A stretch of 64,000 bases of DNA from Companilactobacillus bobalius (GTDB lineage Bacteria; Bacillota; Bacilli; Lactobacillales; Lactobacillaceae), in NCBI RefSeq assembly GCF_009764355.1, contig NZ_LNUA01000061.1, positions 4,198 through 68,197 of the forward strand, in the 5' to 3' direction. The notes under the pieces are model-generated. The model saw only the letters and a program-made list of their open reading frames with translations. It was not told the DNA's origin and did not search any database. A program made the position numbers and the translations under genes. Of this stretch, positions 18,890 to 27,639 are shown piece after piece. Within the stretch, counting starts at the first letter, position 1, and every line of letters starts with the position of its first letter.

Positions 18890-19789
18890 ATGAAAAATTA
18901 TGTAGGTTTAGATATTGGAGGAACTTCAGTCAAGTATGGTTTAGTTGATGAAAATGGAGTTGTATCCAATAAAGGACATTTTAAAACTAACGTCGATGAT
19001 CAAGCTGGGTTATTAAATGACTTGGTGACCGCTGTTAAAGAAATTCAATCACTTGATAAGGACGTTTTAGGAATCGGTGTCAGTATGCCTGGTGTCGTTC
19101 AAGTAGATGGCTTCCTAACAACTTCTGGTGCTGTGAAATGTTTTACAGGTATCAATTTGGCTCAATTATTAGAGGAAAAAACAGGCTTGCCTGCTAAAAT
19201 CGAAAATGACGCTAATGCTGCAGCAATCGCTGAAAAGTGGATTGGTTCAGCTCAAGGAGTCCACGACTATATTGGCTTAGTTCTAGGAACTGGAGTCGGT
19301 GGTGCGATGATTATTAATGATCAAATCTATCGTGGTGCTCATGCTCGTTCTGGTGAATTCGGTTGGATGATTGTTGAAGATGATGATATTGATGTTGAGA
19401 TGGGCAGTCTAAATTTCCGTGGTGCAACTGTCATTGGCTTGATCAGACGATATAATCAGTTCAGTAGTCAACCAGTTGAAGATGCCCGCCTAATCTTTAA
19501 ACGTGCTGATGATGGGGAAGTTTTAGCTCAGAACGTTTTGAAGAGTTACTATCATAGTCTGGCAAAGGGAATTATCAATTTGGAAGTTTCTTTTGATCCA
19601 GCAGTAGTAATTGTTGGTGGTGGAATTAGTGCCAATACTGAATTCATCGATAATCTAAATAAGACGATTAAAGAAGTTAAAGCTACACATAATAGTATTA
19701 AGGATATAGATTTACCACTTGTCAAAGCAGCAAAGTTAAAGAATGATGCTGGGATGATCGGTGCAGTTTATCAATTGATTCACGCCTAA
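18890..19789 (+). CDS. ROK-family sugar kinase
   Basis: A 299-residue kinase of the ROK group. GLDIGGTSVKYG near residue 5 is the ATP phosphate loop, ENDANAAAIAE carries the catalytic Asp, GTGVGGAMI and VGGGIS complete the fold. The zinc-binding CxCGxxGCxE cluster common in glucokinases and NagC-type ROK proteins is absent; the equivalent region reads GEFGWMIVEDDD. No N-terminal HTH is present, so it is an enzyme, probably a glucokinase or beta-glucoside kinase acting on the glucose released by the upstream GH1. It starts 2 bp after the GH1 stop. Confidence 0.88.
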   Translation: MKNYVGLDIGGTSVKYGLVDENGVVSNKGHFKTNVDDQAGLLNDLVTAVKEIQSLDKDVLGIGVSMPGVVQVDGFLTTSGAVKCFTGINLAQLLEEKTGLPAKIENDANAAAIAEKWIGSAQGVHDYIGLVLGTGVGGAMIINDQIYRGAHARSGEFGWMIVEDDDIDVEMGSLNFRGATVIGLIRRYNQFSSQPVEDARLIFKRADDGEVLAQNVLKSYYHSLAKGIINLEVSFDPAVVIVGGGISANTEFIDNLNKTIKEVKATHNSIKDIDLPLVKAAKLKNDAGMIGAVYQLIHA

Positions 19790-19823
19790 AAATTATGAAG
19801 ATAATGAGGGGATATTGATAACA

Positions 19824-19904
19824 ATGATTTTGGTTACTGTATTATTCAAATTGAATGGTGTGTTGTTCTATGGAAATCGTATTTTAGACTGTGTTCCAAC
19901 ATAA
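19824..19904 (+). CDS. Possible 26-residue small ORF before the EIIC gene
   Basis: ATG-to-TAA frame of 26 codons, starting MILVTVLFKLNG and ending LDCVPT, with GAGGGG about 12 nt before the ATG. The spacing is long for a ribosome binding site. It could be a leader peptide or chance; nothing else supports it. Confidence 0.25.
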   Translation: MILVTVLFKLNGVLFYGNRILDCVPT

Positions 19905-19938
19905 AATGATTTCATTCATTTTGAGGATTCAAAATTTA

Positions 19939-19956
19939 AGTGTTTGCAAAAACACT
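19939..19956 (+). promoter_or_regulatory. Hairpin abutting the EIIC ribosome binding site
   Basis: AGTGTTT-GCA-AAAACACT forms a tight 7 bp stem ending directly at the GAGGGG box of the following gene. It could modulate translation start or be an operator. Confidence 0.45.
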
Positions 19957-19970
19957 GAGGGGTGAAATTT

Positions 19971-21308
19971 ATGAAAACATGGTTTAACGAAAAAGTTATG
20001 CCGGGTATGATGAAGTTTGTCAATACTCGAGCTATAACTGCCATTAAAAATGGTATGTTAGTATCATTGCCATTTATTATGATTGGTTCTGTTTTCTTAC
20101 TATTGGCTTCATTTCCAGTTCCAGCAGTTGCTCACTGGATGGATGCTACGGGGTTAACTCCATATTGGAACCAAGCATATAATGCTTCATTCGGAGTTAT
20201 GGCAATTTTTGCTGTTGTTGGTATTGCATATAATTGGGCTAAGGATGCTGGTTTTGAACCACTTCCAGCCGGAATGACTGCTTTGGTCAGTTTCTTCTTA
20301 ATTATGCGTCCCACAACTGCTGTTTTAAACGGAACAAAGACTGTTATCTCAGCCAATCAAGCACCAACAATGCTTGGTGGATTCATTGATAGAACTTGGC
20401 TAGGTGGTCAAGGTATGATTGCCGCAATTCTAGTTGGTTTGATTACTGGTTGGGTATATTCATGGTTCCTAAAACATCACATTACTATCAAATTGCCTGA
20501 ACAAGTTCCACCTGCAGTTGCAGAATCATTTATTGCATTGATTCCTGCGTTTGTAATTGTGTGTGGTTTCTTGATTATCTATATCTTCTTTGATTTAGTA
20601 GCACATCAAACTGTTACACAATGGATTTATACAACAATTCAAACACCTCTACAAGGTTTGACTGATTCTGCCGGTGGTGTCTTCTTAGTTGGTATTTTAA
20701 TTCCATTCTTATGGTTCTTTGGTGTTCATGGTTCAACTATTGTTAGTGGTATTATGAGTCCATTACTACAAGCTAATGCTTTACAAAATGCAACTATTTT
20801 CAAAGCACATGGAGTTGTAACACAAGCCTTAGGTGGCCATATCTTTACACAATCATTACTTGATCAATTTGGTACCGTTACAGGTGCCGGAATGACATTT
20901 GGACTTGCTATTTATATCTTATTCTTCTCCAAATCAGCGCAACTTAAAGGTATTGGTAAATTAGCATTTATTCCAGCTATCTTTAATATTAATGAGCCAA
21001 TTCTCTTTGGTATGCCAGTTGTTTTGAACCCTATTATGGTTGTACCATTTATGTTCATGCCAACATTTTCAATGCTTTCAACATACTTCTTAATTAAGAT
21101 TGGTATTCTTCCATATCTAAATGGTGTGCAGGTACCATGGACTACTCCACCAATTGTTTCAGGATTCTTAGTTGGTGGTTGGAAAGTTATGGTTTGGCAA
21201 GCAATTATTATTGCTTTATCATTCTTCGTTTACTATCCATTCGTACACAAGCAGGATATGATTCTTTACAAGCAAGAAAAAGATGAAGCTGCAGGTATTA
21301 AAGCTTAA
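19971..21308 (+). CDS. PTS EIIC permease, cellobiose family (tandem copy 1)
   Basis: A 445-residue EIIC-only permease. The frame opens at a GTG at 19962, but that GTG is part of the GAGGGGTG ribosome binding site, so the ATG at 19971 is preferred. Features: TRAITAIKNGMLVSLPFIM at the N-terminus, PEQVPPAVAESFIALIP, WFFGVHGST and IFNINEPILFG. The copy at 21480 is almost the same protein. There is no EIIA/EIIB or glycosidase adjacent. It has its own terminator, so the two copies are probably separate transcription units. Confidence 0.92.
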   Translation: MKTWFNEKVMPGMMKFVNTRAITAIKNGMLVSLPFIMIGSVFLLLASFPVPAVAHWMDATGLTPYWNQAYNASFGVMAIFAVVGIAYNWAKDAGFEPLPAGMTALVSFFLIMRPTTAVLNGTKTVISANQAPTMLGGFIDRTWLGGQGMIAAILVGLITGWVYSWFLKHHITIKLPEQVPPAVAESFIALIPAFVIVCGFLIIYIFFDLVAHQTVTQWIYTTIQTPLQGLTDSAGGVFLVGILIPFLWFFGVHGSTIVSGIMSPLLQANALQNATIFKAHGVVTQALGGHIFTQSLLDQFGTVTGAGMTFGLAIYILFFSKSAQLKGIGKLAFIPAIFNINEPILFGMPVVLNPIMVVPFMFMPTFSMLSTYFLIKIGILPYLNGVQVPWTTPPIVSGFLVGGWKVMVWQAIIIALSFFVYYPFVHKQDMILYKQEKDEAAGIKA

Positions 21309-21317
21309 TAAAAACGG

Positions 21318-21357
21318 AAAACTCATAAACCACAATTCATGGTTTATGAGTTTTTTT
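21318..21357 (+). terminator. Intrinsic terminator between the tandem EIIC genes
   Basis: AAAACTCATAAACC / GGTTTATGAGTTTT stem with T8. Confidence 0.9.
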
Positions 21358-21479
21358 GTCCAATTTGTATGTTTCCCCCTTGTCATAATAACTATCAATA
21401 ATAAATAAAGATGATAGGATTTGTGTCGAACCAAAATAATTTTAAATATTAAATATTTTTATCTGATGGGGGTGAGAAT

Positions 21480-22814
21480 ATGAATGATTGGTTCAATAAA
21501 AGGATTATGCCAGGTATGATGAAATTTGTTAATACCCGTGTCATAACCGCAATCAAAAATGGTATGTTAGTTTCCTTACCATTCATCATGGTGGGTTCTG
21601 TTTTCTTGCTACTTAGTTCATTTCCAGTTCCAGCGGTTGCTAATTGGATGAACAAGGTTGGTTTAACGCCATATTGGACACAGGCTTATAATGCTTCATT
21701 TGGTGTTATGGCAATCTTTGCTGTTGTTGGTATTGCCTATAATTGGGCAAAGGATGCTGGGTTCGAACCACTTCCAGCTGGAATGACAGCTCTAGTCAGT
21801 TTTCTATTGATTATGCGTCCAACTACAGCAGTTATGAATGGTACTAAAACAGTTATTGCTGCAAAACAAGCACCTACAATGTTAGGTGGATTTATTGATA
21901 GAACTTGGCTAGGTGGTCAAGGGATGATTGCTGCAATCCTAGTTGGATTGTTGACAGGTTGGATCTACTCTTGGTTTTTAAAACATCATATAACAATTAA
22001 ATTACCTGATGCCGTACCACCCGCAGTTGCTGAATCATTCATCGCTTTGATTCCAGCTTTTGTAATCGTGACAGGCTTCTTGCTCGTTTATATCTTCTTT
22101 GATTTAGTAGTACATGAAACTGTAACACAATGGATCTATACAACAATTCAAACACCTTTACAAGGAATAACTGATACAGCCGGAGGTGTCTTCTTAGTTG
22201 GTATTTTGGTACCATTCTTGTGGTTCTTTGGTGTTCATGGTTCCATCATTGTTGGAGGAATTATGGGACCACTACTACAAGCTAATGCACTCCAAAATGC
22301 TCAAATTTTTAAAGCTCACGGTGTTGTAACCCAAGCTTTAGGTGGACATATCTTTACACAATCATTAATGGATCAATTTGGTACCGTTACGGGGGCCGGA
22401 ATGACGTTTGGATTAGCTGTCTATCTTTTGTTCTTCGCTAAGTCAGTACAATTAAAGAGTATTGGTAAATTGGCATTTGTTCCAGCCATATTCAATATCA
22501 ATGAGCCAATCCTCTTTGGTTTACCAGTCGTTTTGAATCCAATCATGTTGTTGCCATTCATGTTCATGCCAACATTTTCAATGCTTTCAACATACTTCTT
22601 AATTAAGATTGGTATCTTACCATACCTGAATGGTGTACAAGTACCATGGACTACACCACCAGTAATTTCAGGATTCTTGATTGGTGGTTGGAAAGTTATG
22701 ATTTGGCAAGCTATCATCATTACCGCATCATTCTTTGTTTACTATCCATTTGTACACAAACAAGATGCAATCCTTTATAAACAAGAACAAGCTGAGGCTA
22801 GTGCTAAAGCTTAA
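21480..22814 (+). CDS. PTS EIIC permease, cellobiose family (tandem copy 2)
   Basis: A 444-residue EIIC, collinear with the preceding gene without gaps beyond the N-terminus; by eye more than four of five residues are identical, and one DNA stretch near 22561 matches 21052 for over 50 bp. The same substrate-site motifs occur (WFFGVHGSI, IFNINEPILFG). Differences cluster in loops such as the segment after residue 55 (MNKVGLTPYWT against MDATGLTPYWN). GGGGGTGAG precedes the ATG. It probably arose by local duplication and may have a shifted specificity or regulation. Confidence 0.92.
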   Translation: MNDWFNKRIMPGMMKFVNTRVITAIKNGMLVSLPFIMVGSVFLLLSSFPVPAVANWMNKVGLTPYWTQAYNASFGVMAIFAVVGIAYNWAKDAGFEPLPAGMTALVSFLLIMRPTTAVMNGTKTVIAAKQAPTMLGGFIDRTWLGGQGMIAAILVGLLTGWIYSWFLKHHITIKLPDAVPPAVAESFIALIPAFVIVTGFLLVYIFFDLVVHETVTQWIYTTIQTPLQGITDTAGGVFLVGILVPFLWFFGVHGSIIVGGIMGPLLQANALQNAQIFKAHGVVTQALGGHIFTQSLMDQFGTVTGAGMTFGLAVYLLFFAKSVQLKSIGKLAFVPAIFNINEPILFGLPVVLNPIMLLPFMFMPTFSMLSTYFLIKIGILPYLNGVQVPWTTPPVISGFLIGGWKVMIWQAIIITASFFVYYPFVHKQDAILYKQEQAEASAKA

Positions 22815-22831
22815 TATATTAGGTTGTTAAA

Positions 22832-22866
22832 GACTCATGGGTATTGTAAGCTCATGAGTTTTTTTA
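22832..22866 (+). terminator. Intrinsic terminator
   Basis: ACTCATG / CATGAGT stem followed by T7. Confidence 0.85.
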
Positions 22867-22953
22867 TTTACTGCAATTTATTAGAGTATGTATACATTAC
22901 TTTTATTAATCGTTATATTGATTAAGTGAAAAATTAAGGGAAAGGATAAAGCA

Positions 22954-23805
22954 ATGTCTATAAATCATGAAATTATAACTAATAAAAATAATTTACCCGT
23001 TAATATATTTTCTTTTTCTGCTCAAAATTTGGATAGATATATTCCCAAACATTGGCATCAAAATACCGAGTTATTATTTTGCATCGAAGGTAGTTTAAGA
23101 GTATGGGAGGGAAGCTCAGAATATTTATTGAAAAGTAATGACGTCATAGTGATTAATCCTAATCAAATACATGCTACGCAAAGTCCAGAAAAGAATTTGG
23201 TTTTAGTTATTCAATTTCCGTTGGATTTTATGAAGACGGTTTCGACGGGTGAATATAATCGATTATGGCTTTTTGACGTTAATACTCTTAAAAGTCCTTT
23301 AAAGAACAAATCAATATTTAAATATTTAAATAATCTCGTAGAGGAGGTTAATTATGAGTCATCGAATAATATAGAAAATAATTTGAAAAAAATGGCCAAT
23401 GTTTATAATTTATTAGCACGACTGGTTGTCACTTCAATAATTGAGGTAGACGATGCAACTATTAAAAAGAATGATAAAAATTTGAGTCATTTATCTAAAG
23501 TTGTTACATACATAAACGAAAATTATAAACAAGAGATCAGTTTAGATGATGTATCAGCAAAATTTAATTATTCTAAAGAATATTTTTCACGTTATTTCAA
23601 AAAATATTTGGGAATTAATTTCACTGATTATGTCAATGCTATTAGATTAGATGATGCCTTTAAAAGGTTGATAAACTCAGATCAAAATTTGTTAGAAATT
23701 TCTTTAGATGTCGGGTTCGTTAATTACAGAAATTTTTATAATCTATTTAAAAAAACGTACCAAGTGTCTCCTAGAGAATATCGAAACTTATATCAAAAAA
23801 AGTAG
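22954..23805 (+). CDS. AraC-family transcriptional regulator
   Basis: A 283-residue regulator. The N-terminal half is a cupin-type sensing domain (HWHQNTELLFCIEGSL, then NQIHATQS). The C-terminal hundred residues are the double HTH, with ISLDDVSAKFNYSKEYFSRY and the second-helix signature VGFVNYRNFYNLFKKTY. It resembles AraC regulators of disaccharide or beta-glucoside utilisation. It stands just upstream of an EIIC and a GH3 gene, which it probably activates. GGGAAAGGAT precedes the ATG. The gene is notably A/T-rich compared with its neighbours. Confidence 0.9.
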   Translation: MSINHEIITNKNNLPVNIFSFSAQNLDRYIPKHWHQNTELLFCIEGSLRVWEGSSEYLLKSNDVIVINPNQIHATQSPEKNLVLVIQFPLDFMKTVSTGEYNRLWLFDVNTLKSPLKNKSIFKYLNNLVEEVNYESSNNIENNLKKMANVYNLLARLVVTSIIEVDDATIKKNDKNLSHLSKVVTYINENYKQEISLDDVSAKFNYSKEYFSRYFKKYLGINFTDYVNAIRLDDAFKRLINSDQNLLEISLDVGFVNYRNFYNLFKKTYQVSPREYRNLYQKK

Positions 23806-23849
23806 ATATATTACATGTTTTTGGTAAATATAGAGCAAGATTCAGTATA

Positions 23850-23863
23850 TGAAAGCGCTTAAT
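23850..23863 (+). promoter_or_regulatory. Candidate CcpA cre site
   Basis: TGAAAGCGCTTAAT contains the symmetric GAAAGCGCTT core and differs from the ideal TGAAAGCGCTTTCA in three end positions. It lies 44 bp before the EIIC start. Confidence 0.6.
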
Positions 23864-23906
23864 ATAAGGAATGTAATAAAGAAATATTATTTAGGGGGAC
23901 AAAATA

Positions 23907-25172
23907 ATGAAAGATAAAATACAAGCGTTTTTCAATAAGATAACTCCGGCGCTTGATAAGTTTAGTACTAATAAATATTTACAGACCATAATGGGTGCAA
24001 TGATGGCAACCCTTGGTCCAGTAATTTTAGGTTCTATAGCGGTATTATTATCTATTTTCACCGGTAAATTAAAAATTGCTCCGTTAACAAATGTTTTGAC
24101 AGCAATTAACACATTTACAATTGGATCTTTAGCCTTATATATTGCCTTTTTAATGGCTAAGTTTTTAGTACCACATTTCTTAAAAAATGATGATGGTTCA
24201 ATGGCCGGAATTATTTCAATAATGTCATTTTTAATTTTGACTCCATTAGGTCAAATAACTCATAAAGGTGGCGATATTGCCGCCATTCCGACAACATGGT
24301 TATCAGCACAAGGTGTGTTCTCAGCAATGATTGTTGGTTTAATTGTAGGAAGATTTTACGTTTATATTAAACAACATGGATGGACAATTAAAATGCCATC
24401 TAGTGTTCCACCAATGGTTTCAGATGCTTTTAGTGCTCTAATTCCCGCAGTCGTAATTGGTGCCGTCTTTGGTGTCATTAGTTATCTATTTGCTTTAACA
24501 AGTTGGGGTAGCGTCCATCAGATGATCTTCTCACTTATTCAGCAACCATTACGTAACGTGGGTGGCTCTATCTGGGCAATGATTTTAGTCAGTTTGTTGA
24601 TGCAAATCTTATGGTTCTTTGGAATCCATGGTACAAATGTTATCTTGCCATTAGTTACACCTATTTGGCTTTCAATGGATATGGAGAATTTGAGTGCGGT
24701 TGCCAAAGGCCAAACACCTCCAAATATTATTGGCTTAGCATTCTTTAATGTTATTACTTGGAGTGGTTTAGCACTAGGTTTGGTTCTATTGATGATGTTC
24801 GCTTCTAAGAGTAAACAATATAAAGAATTGGGACGTCTATCGATAGTTCCAGCATTATTCGGTATTACAGAGCCAGTTATATTTGGAACACCATTAGTAT
24901 TAAACTTTGATTTAGCCGTACCATTCATTACAAATAATACAATTGCTTTAGTTATTTCATATCTGTTAACAAAAGTAGGAATTGTTTCTAGATTTATTGG
25001 TGCACAGGCCGTCTTTGGATTGCCATTAGGTTTCCATGCTGCAGTTGAAGGACATGTTTCAATTATCATCTTACAAGTTCTTTTACAATTAGTTCTTTCA
25101 CCATTGTTATGGTATCCATGGTTCAAACATCTAGATAATAAAGCATATAAATTGGAACAAGAAAGTAAATAA
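23907..25172 (+). CDS. PTS EIIC permease, lactose/cellobiose family
   Basis: A 421-residue EIIC, shorter than its neighbours and clearly more distant from them. Conserved features are MPSSVPPMVSDAFSALIP, WFFGIHGTN and the site loop FGITEPVIFG (T instead of N before EP, unlike the FNINEP of the other copies). The product is an inner-membrane sugar channel needing EIIA/EIIB from elsewhere. GGGGG precedes the ATG. It lies between the AraC regulator with a cre site and the GH3 gene (21 bp away), so the three form a glucoside-use unit. Confidence 0.9.
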   Translation: MKDKIQAFFNKITPALDKFSTNKYLQTIMGAMMATLGPVILGSIAVLLSIFTGKLKIAPLTNVLTAINTFTIGSLALYIAFLMAKFLVPHFLKNDDGSMAGIISIMSFLILTPLGQITHKGGDIAAIPTTWLSAQGVFSAMIVGLIVGRFYVYIKQHGWTIKMPSSVPPMVSDAFSALIPAVVIGAVFGVISYLFALTSWGSVHQMIFSLIQQPLRNVGGSIWAMILVSLLMQILWFFGIHGTNVILPLVTPIWLSMDMENLSAVAKGQTPPNIIGLAFFNVITWSGLALGLVLLMMFASKSKQYKELGRLSIVPALFGITEPVIFGTPLVLNFDLAVPFITNNTIALVISYLLTKVGIVSRFIGAQAVFGLPLGFHAAVEGHVSIIILQVLLQLVLSPLLWYPWFKHLDNKAYKLEQESK

Positions 25173-25193
25173 TTAGTAAAGGATTTGTGATTC

Positions 25194-27419
25194 ATGGAAG
25201 AAAGAAAATTACGAGAATTACTAAATAGTTTAAGCTTAGATGAAAAGATTGGGCAATTAATTCAATTATCAGGTGAATTTTTTAGTGCTAAAGATGTTTC
25301 GCTTGGTCCACAGAAGAAGTTAGGTATCACAAAGGAAATGGTTGATTTATGTGGGTCGGTTATGAACGTCGTTGGTGCCAAGGAAACACATAGAATTCAA
25401 GATGATAATTTGAAAAATAAGAAACATCCAATTCCTTTGATATTTATGTCAGATATTATTTATGGATTAAAGACTGTTTATCCAATTCCATTAGGGTTAG
25501 GCGCTACATGGGATCCGGATTTGATTCAAAAGGCATATCGTAATACAGCTGAGGAAGCTTATGCGAGTGGTAATCAGGTAACATTTGCTCCAATGATAGA
25601 TTTGGCACGTGATGCCAGATGGGGGAGAGTTCTAGAGTCTACTGGAGAAGATCCATACTTGAATTCTAGATTTGCAGAATCTATGGTAAAGGGATTTCAA
25701 GAGGATTTACCTAAGTATGGGATAGCCTCTTGTATAAAACACTTTGCAGCATATGGTGCCGTTGAATCAGGTAGAGAATATAATGCCACAGATATGTCTG
25801 AAAATAGATTGAGACAATATTATTTACCATCATATAAGGCTGCTGTCGATGCGGGTGCCAAGATGGTCATGTCATCATTTAATACTCTAAATGGTGTTCC
25901 AGTAACAGGAAATAAATGGATTTTAAAAGATATACTCCGTAAAGAATGGAATTTTGATGGAATTATTATCAGTGATTATGCGGCTATTTCTGAATTAGTA
26001 GCACATGGTTTTGCACAAGATAATAAACAAGCTTCAAAATTGGCAATGAATGCAACTGTTGATATTGATATGAAGTCTCCCTGTTACGCTAACGAATTGA
26101 AGCCATTAGTTAGTGAAGGAGAATTAGATGAAAAGAAAATTGACGATGCCGTTTGGAGAGTACTAAAACTCAAGAATGAATTAGGATTATTTGAGGATCC
26201 ATATCGTGGTTCATCTGAAGAACTTGAAAAGAAATCTGTTTTAACTCCAGAGAAGAGACAATTGGCTCGAAAAGTTTCCACTGAAGCAATGGTGCTACTT
26301 AAAAATAAGAATAACATCTTGCCATTAAATCCTAAGGATAATAAAAAGATTGCGCTCATTGGTCCATACGAAAATGAACATGAATTACTTGGACTATGGG
26401 CAGTACACGGTGATAGAAAAGAAACAGTGACAATTGAGGATGGATTTAAAACATATTTGAACTCAGATAAATTGTTGACTGCCAAAGGAACTGATATTTT
26501 ACGTGATAAGGCAATGTTTAAAGGCATTGGTTTGAATGAAGAACAAATCAAAAAAATAGTTTCATCAGATGCAGTTGAAAAAGAAAATAACGATAAAGCA
26601 CTAGAAGCTGCCCAAAAGGCTGACATTATTGTATTTGCTGGTGGAGAGCATACTATTGAAAGTGGTGAAGCTGGTAGCAGGGGGAATTTGACATTACCTG
26701 ATAATCAATTGCATTTGTTGAATAAATTATTTGAATTGAATAAACCAATCATTTTAGTAAATATTAGTGGTCGTCCTATGATTTTAACCGATATTGAACC
26801 TAAGTTAGAGGCAATTATTCAGGCGTGGTTCCCAGGAACAGAGGGTGGTAATGCCATTTCCGATATTATTTTTGGTAAGGCCAACCCTTCAGGGAGATTA
26901 TCAATGAGTTTCCCTTATGCAGTGGGGCAATTGCCAGTTTATTATAGTCAATTCAGTACAGGTAGATCAGTAAGAACATCTACTCACAGTAGTAGATTTA
27001 TGTCTAAATATTTGGATATTCCTAATGATCCATTGTATCCATTTGGTTATGGTCTTTCTTATAGCGAAGTTTGTTACGATAACTTAAGACTATCATCCAA
27101 AGAAATGAATGGTGAGTCAGATAAAATTGTGGCTACTATAGATTTACAAAATAAAAGCAATGTTGATACTACTGAAATAGTTCAGCTCTATTTACAAGAT
27201 AAATTTGCTTCGGTAGTTTAACCAATTAAGGAATTGAAGAGTTTCAAGAGAGTTAGTTTAAAAGCAAAGGAACAAAAAAATGTTTCATTTGATATAACCT
27301 CAGATATGCTTAAATTCTATGGGACTAATAATAAGTTGACGCTTGAACCTGGAGAATTCAATGTGTTTGTTGGACCGAATAGCGATACTGATCAATATGA
27401 TTCATTTGAATTGAAATAG
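25194..27419 (+). pseudogene. GH3 beta-glucosidase interrupted by an in-frame TAA
   Basis: The frame runs 675 codons to a TAA at 27219-27221 and then continues open, in the same frame, for another 66 codons with family sequence (PIKELKSFKRVSLKA, later LEPGEFNVFVG). Read together it would be about 741 residues, normal for BglX-like GH3 enzymes. The N-terminal barrel has IISDYAA with nucleophile Asp261, the second domain SGEAGSR with acid/base Glu492, and the fibronectin-like C-terminal domain is where the stop falls (after KFASVV). Catalytic domains are intact, so the 675-residue product might keep some activity. No frameshift is needed. It has no signal peptide, so would act in the cytoplasm. 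Confidence 0.85.
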
Positions 27420-27433
27420 AAAATAAATAAAAG

Positions 27434-27467
27434 AGTGAATGGAATTTTTTATCCCGTTTACTTTTTT
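27434..27467 (+). terminator. Intrinsic terminator after the GH3 gene
   Basis: AGTGAATGG pairs with CCGTTTACT using two G-U pairs, followed by T6. Confidence 0.65.
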
Positions 27468-27566
27468 ATTTATCTAAAAATAAAATTAAGAAGAAATTGT
27501 GTGTGTATTTTCCAATTACATTTAAAAAAAATAAAATGATATAATATTTTTTAACATTAATATTGA

Positions 27567-27594
27567 TTTACATGACCAATAGTAATAATATAAT
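27567..27594 (+). promoter_or_regulatory. Promoter of the ABC exporter gene
   Basis: TTTACA, 16 bp, TATAAT, 45 bp before the start codon. Confidence 0.6.
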
Positions 27595-27639
27595 GCCCAA
27601 GGAAACACGAAAACAACGTGCTGAAAGTGGGGAGATTAT

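Noticed and set aside
18890..19789. NagC/XylR-type ROK repressor
   Set aside because: There is no N-terminal helix-turn-helix; kinase motifs start at residue 5.
24539..25195. 218-codon open frame on the minus strand opposite an EIIC gene
   Set aside because: It lies completely inside a clear EIIC gene on the other strand, has low-complexity antisense composition and no plausible ribosome binding site.
26084..26626. 180-codon minus-strand frame opposite the GH3 gene
   Set aside because: Ser/Phe-rich translation typical of the reverse of a Lys/Glu-rich gene; no ribosome binding site; GH3 motifs are on the plus strand.
27222..27419. Separate small gene after the GH3 stop
   Set aside because: It continues the GH3 protein in the same frame and has no ribosome binding site, so it is the severed C-terminus.
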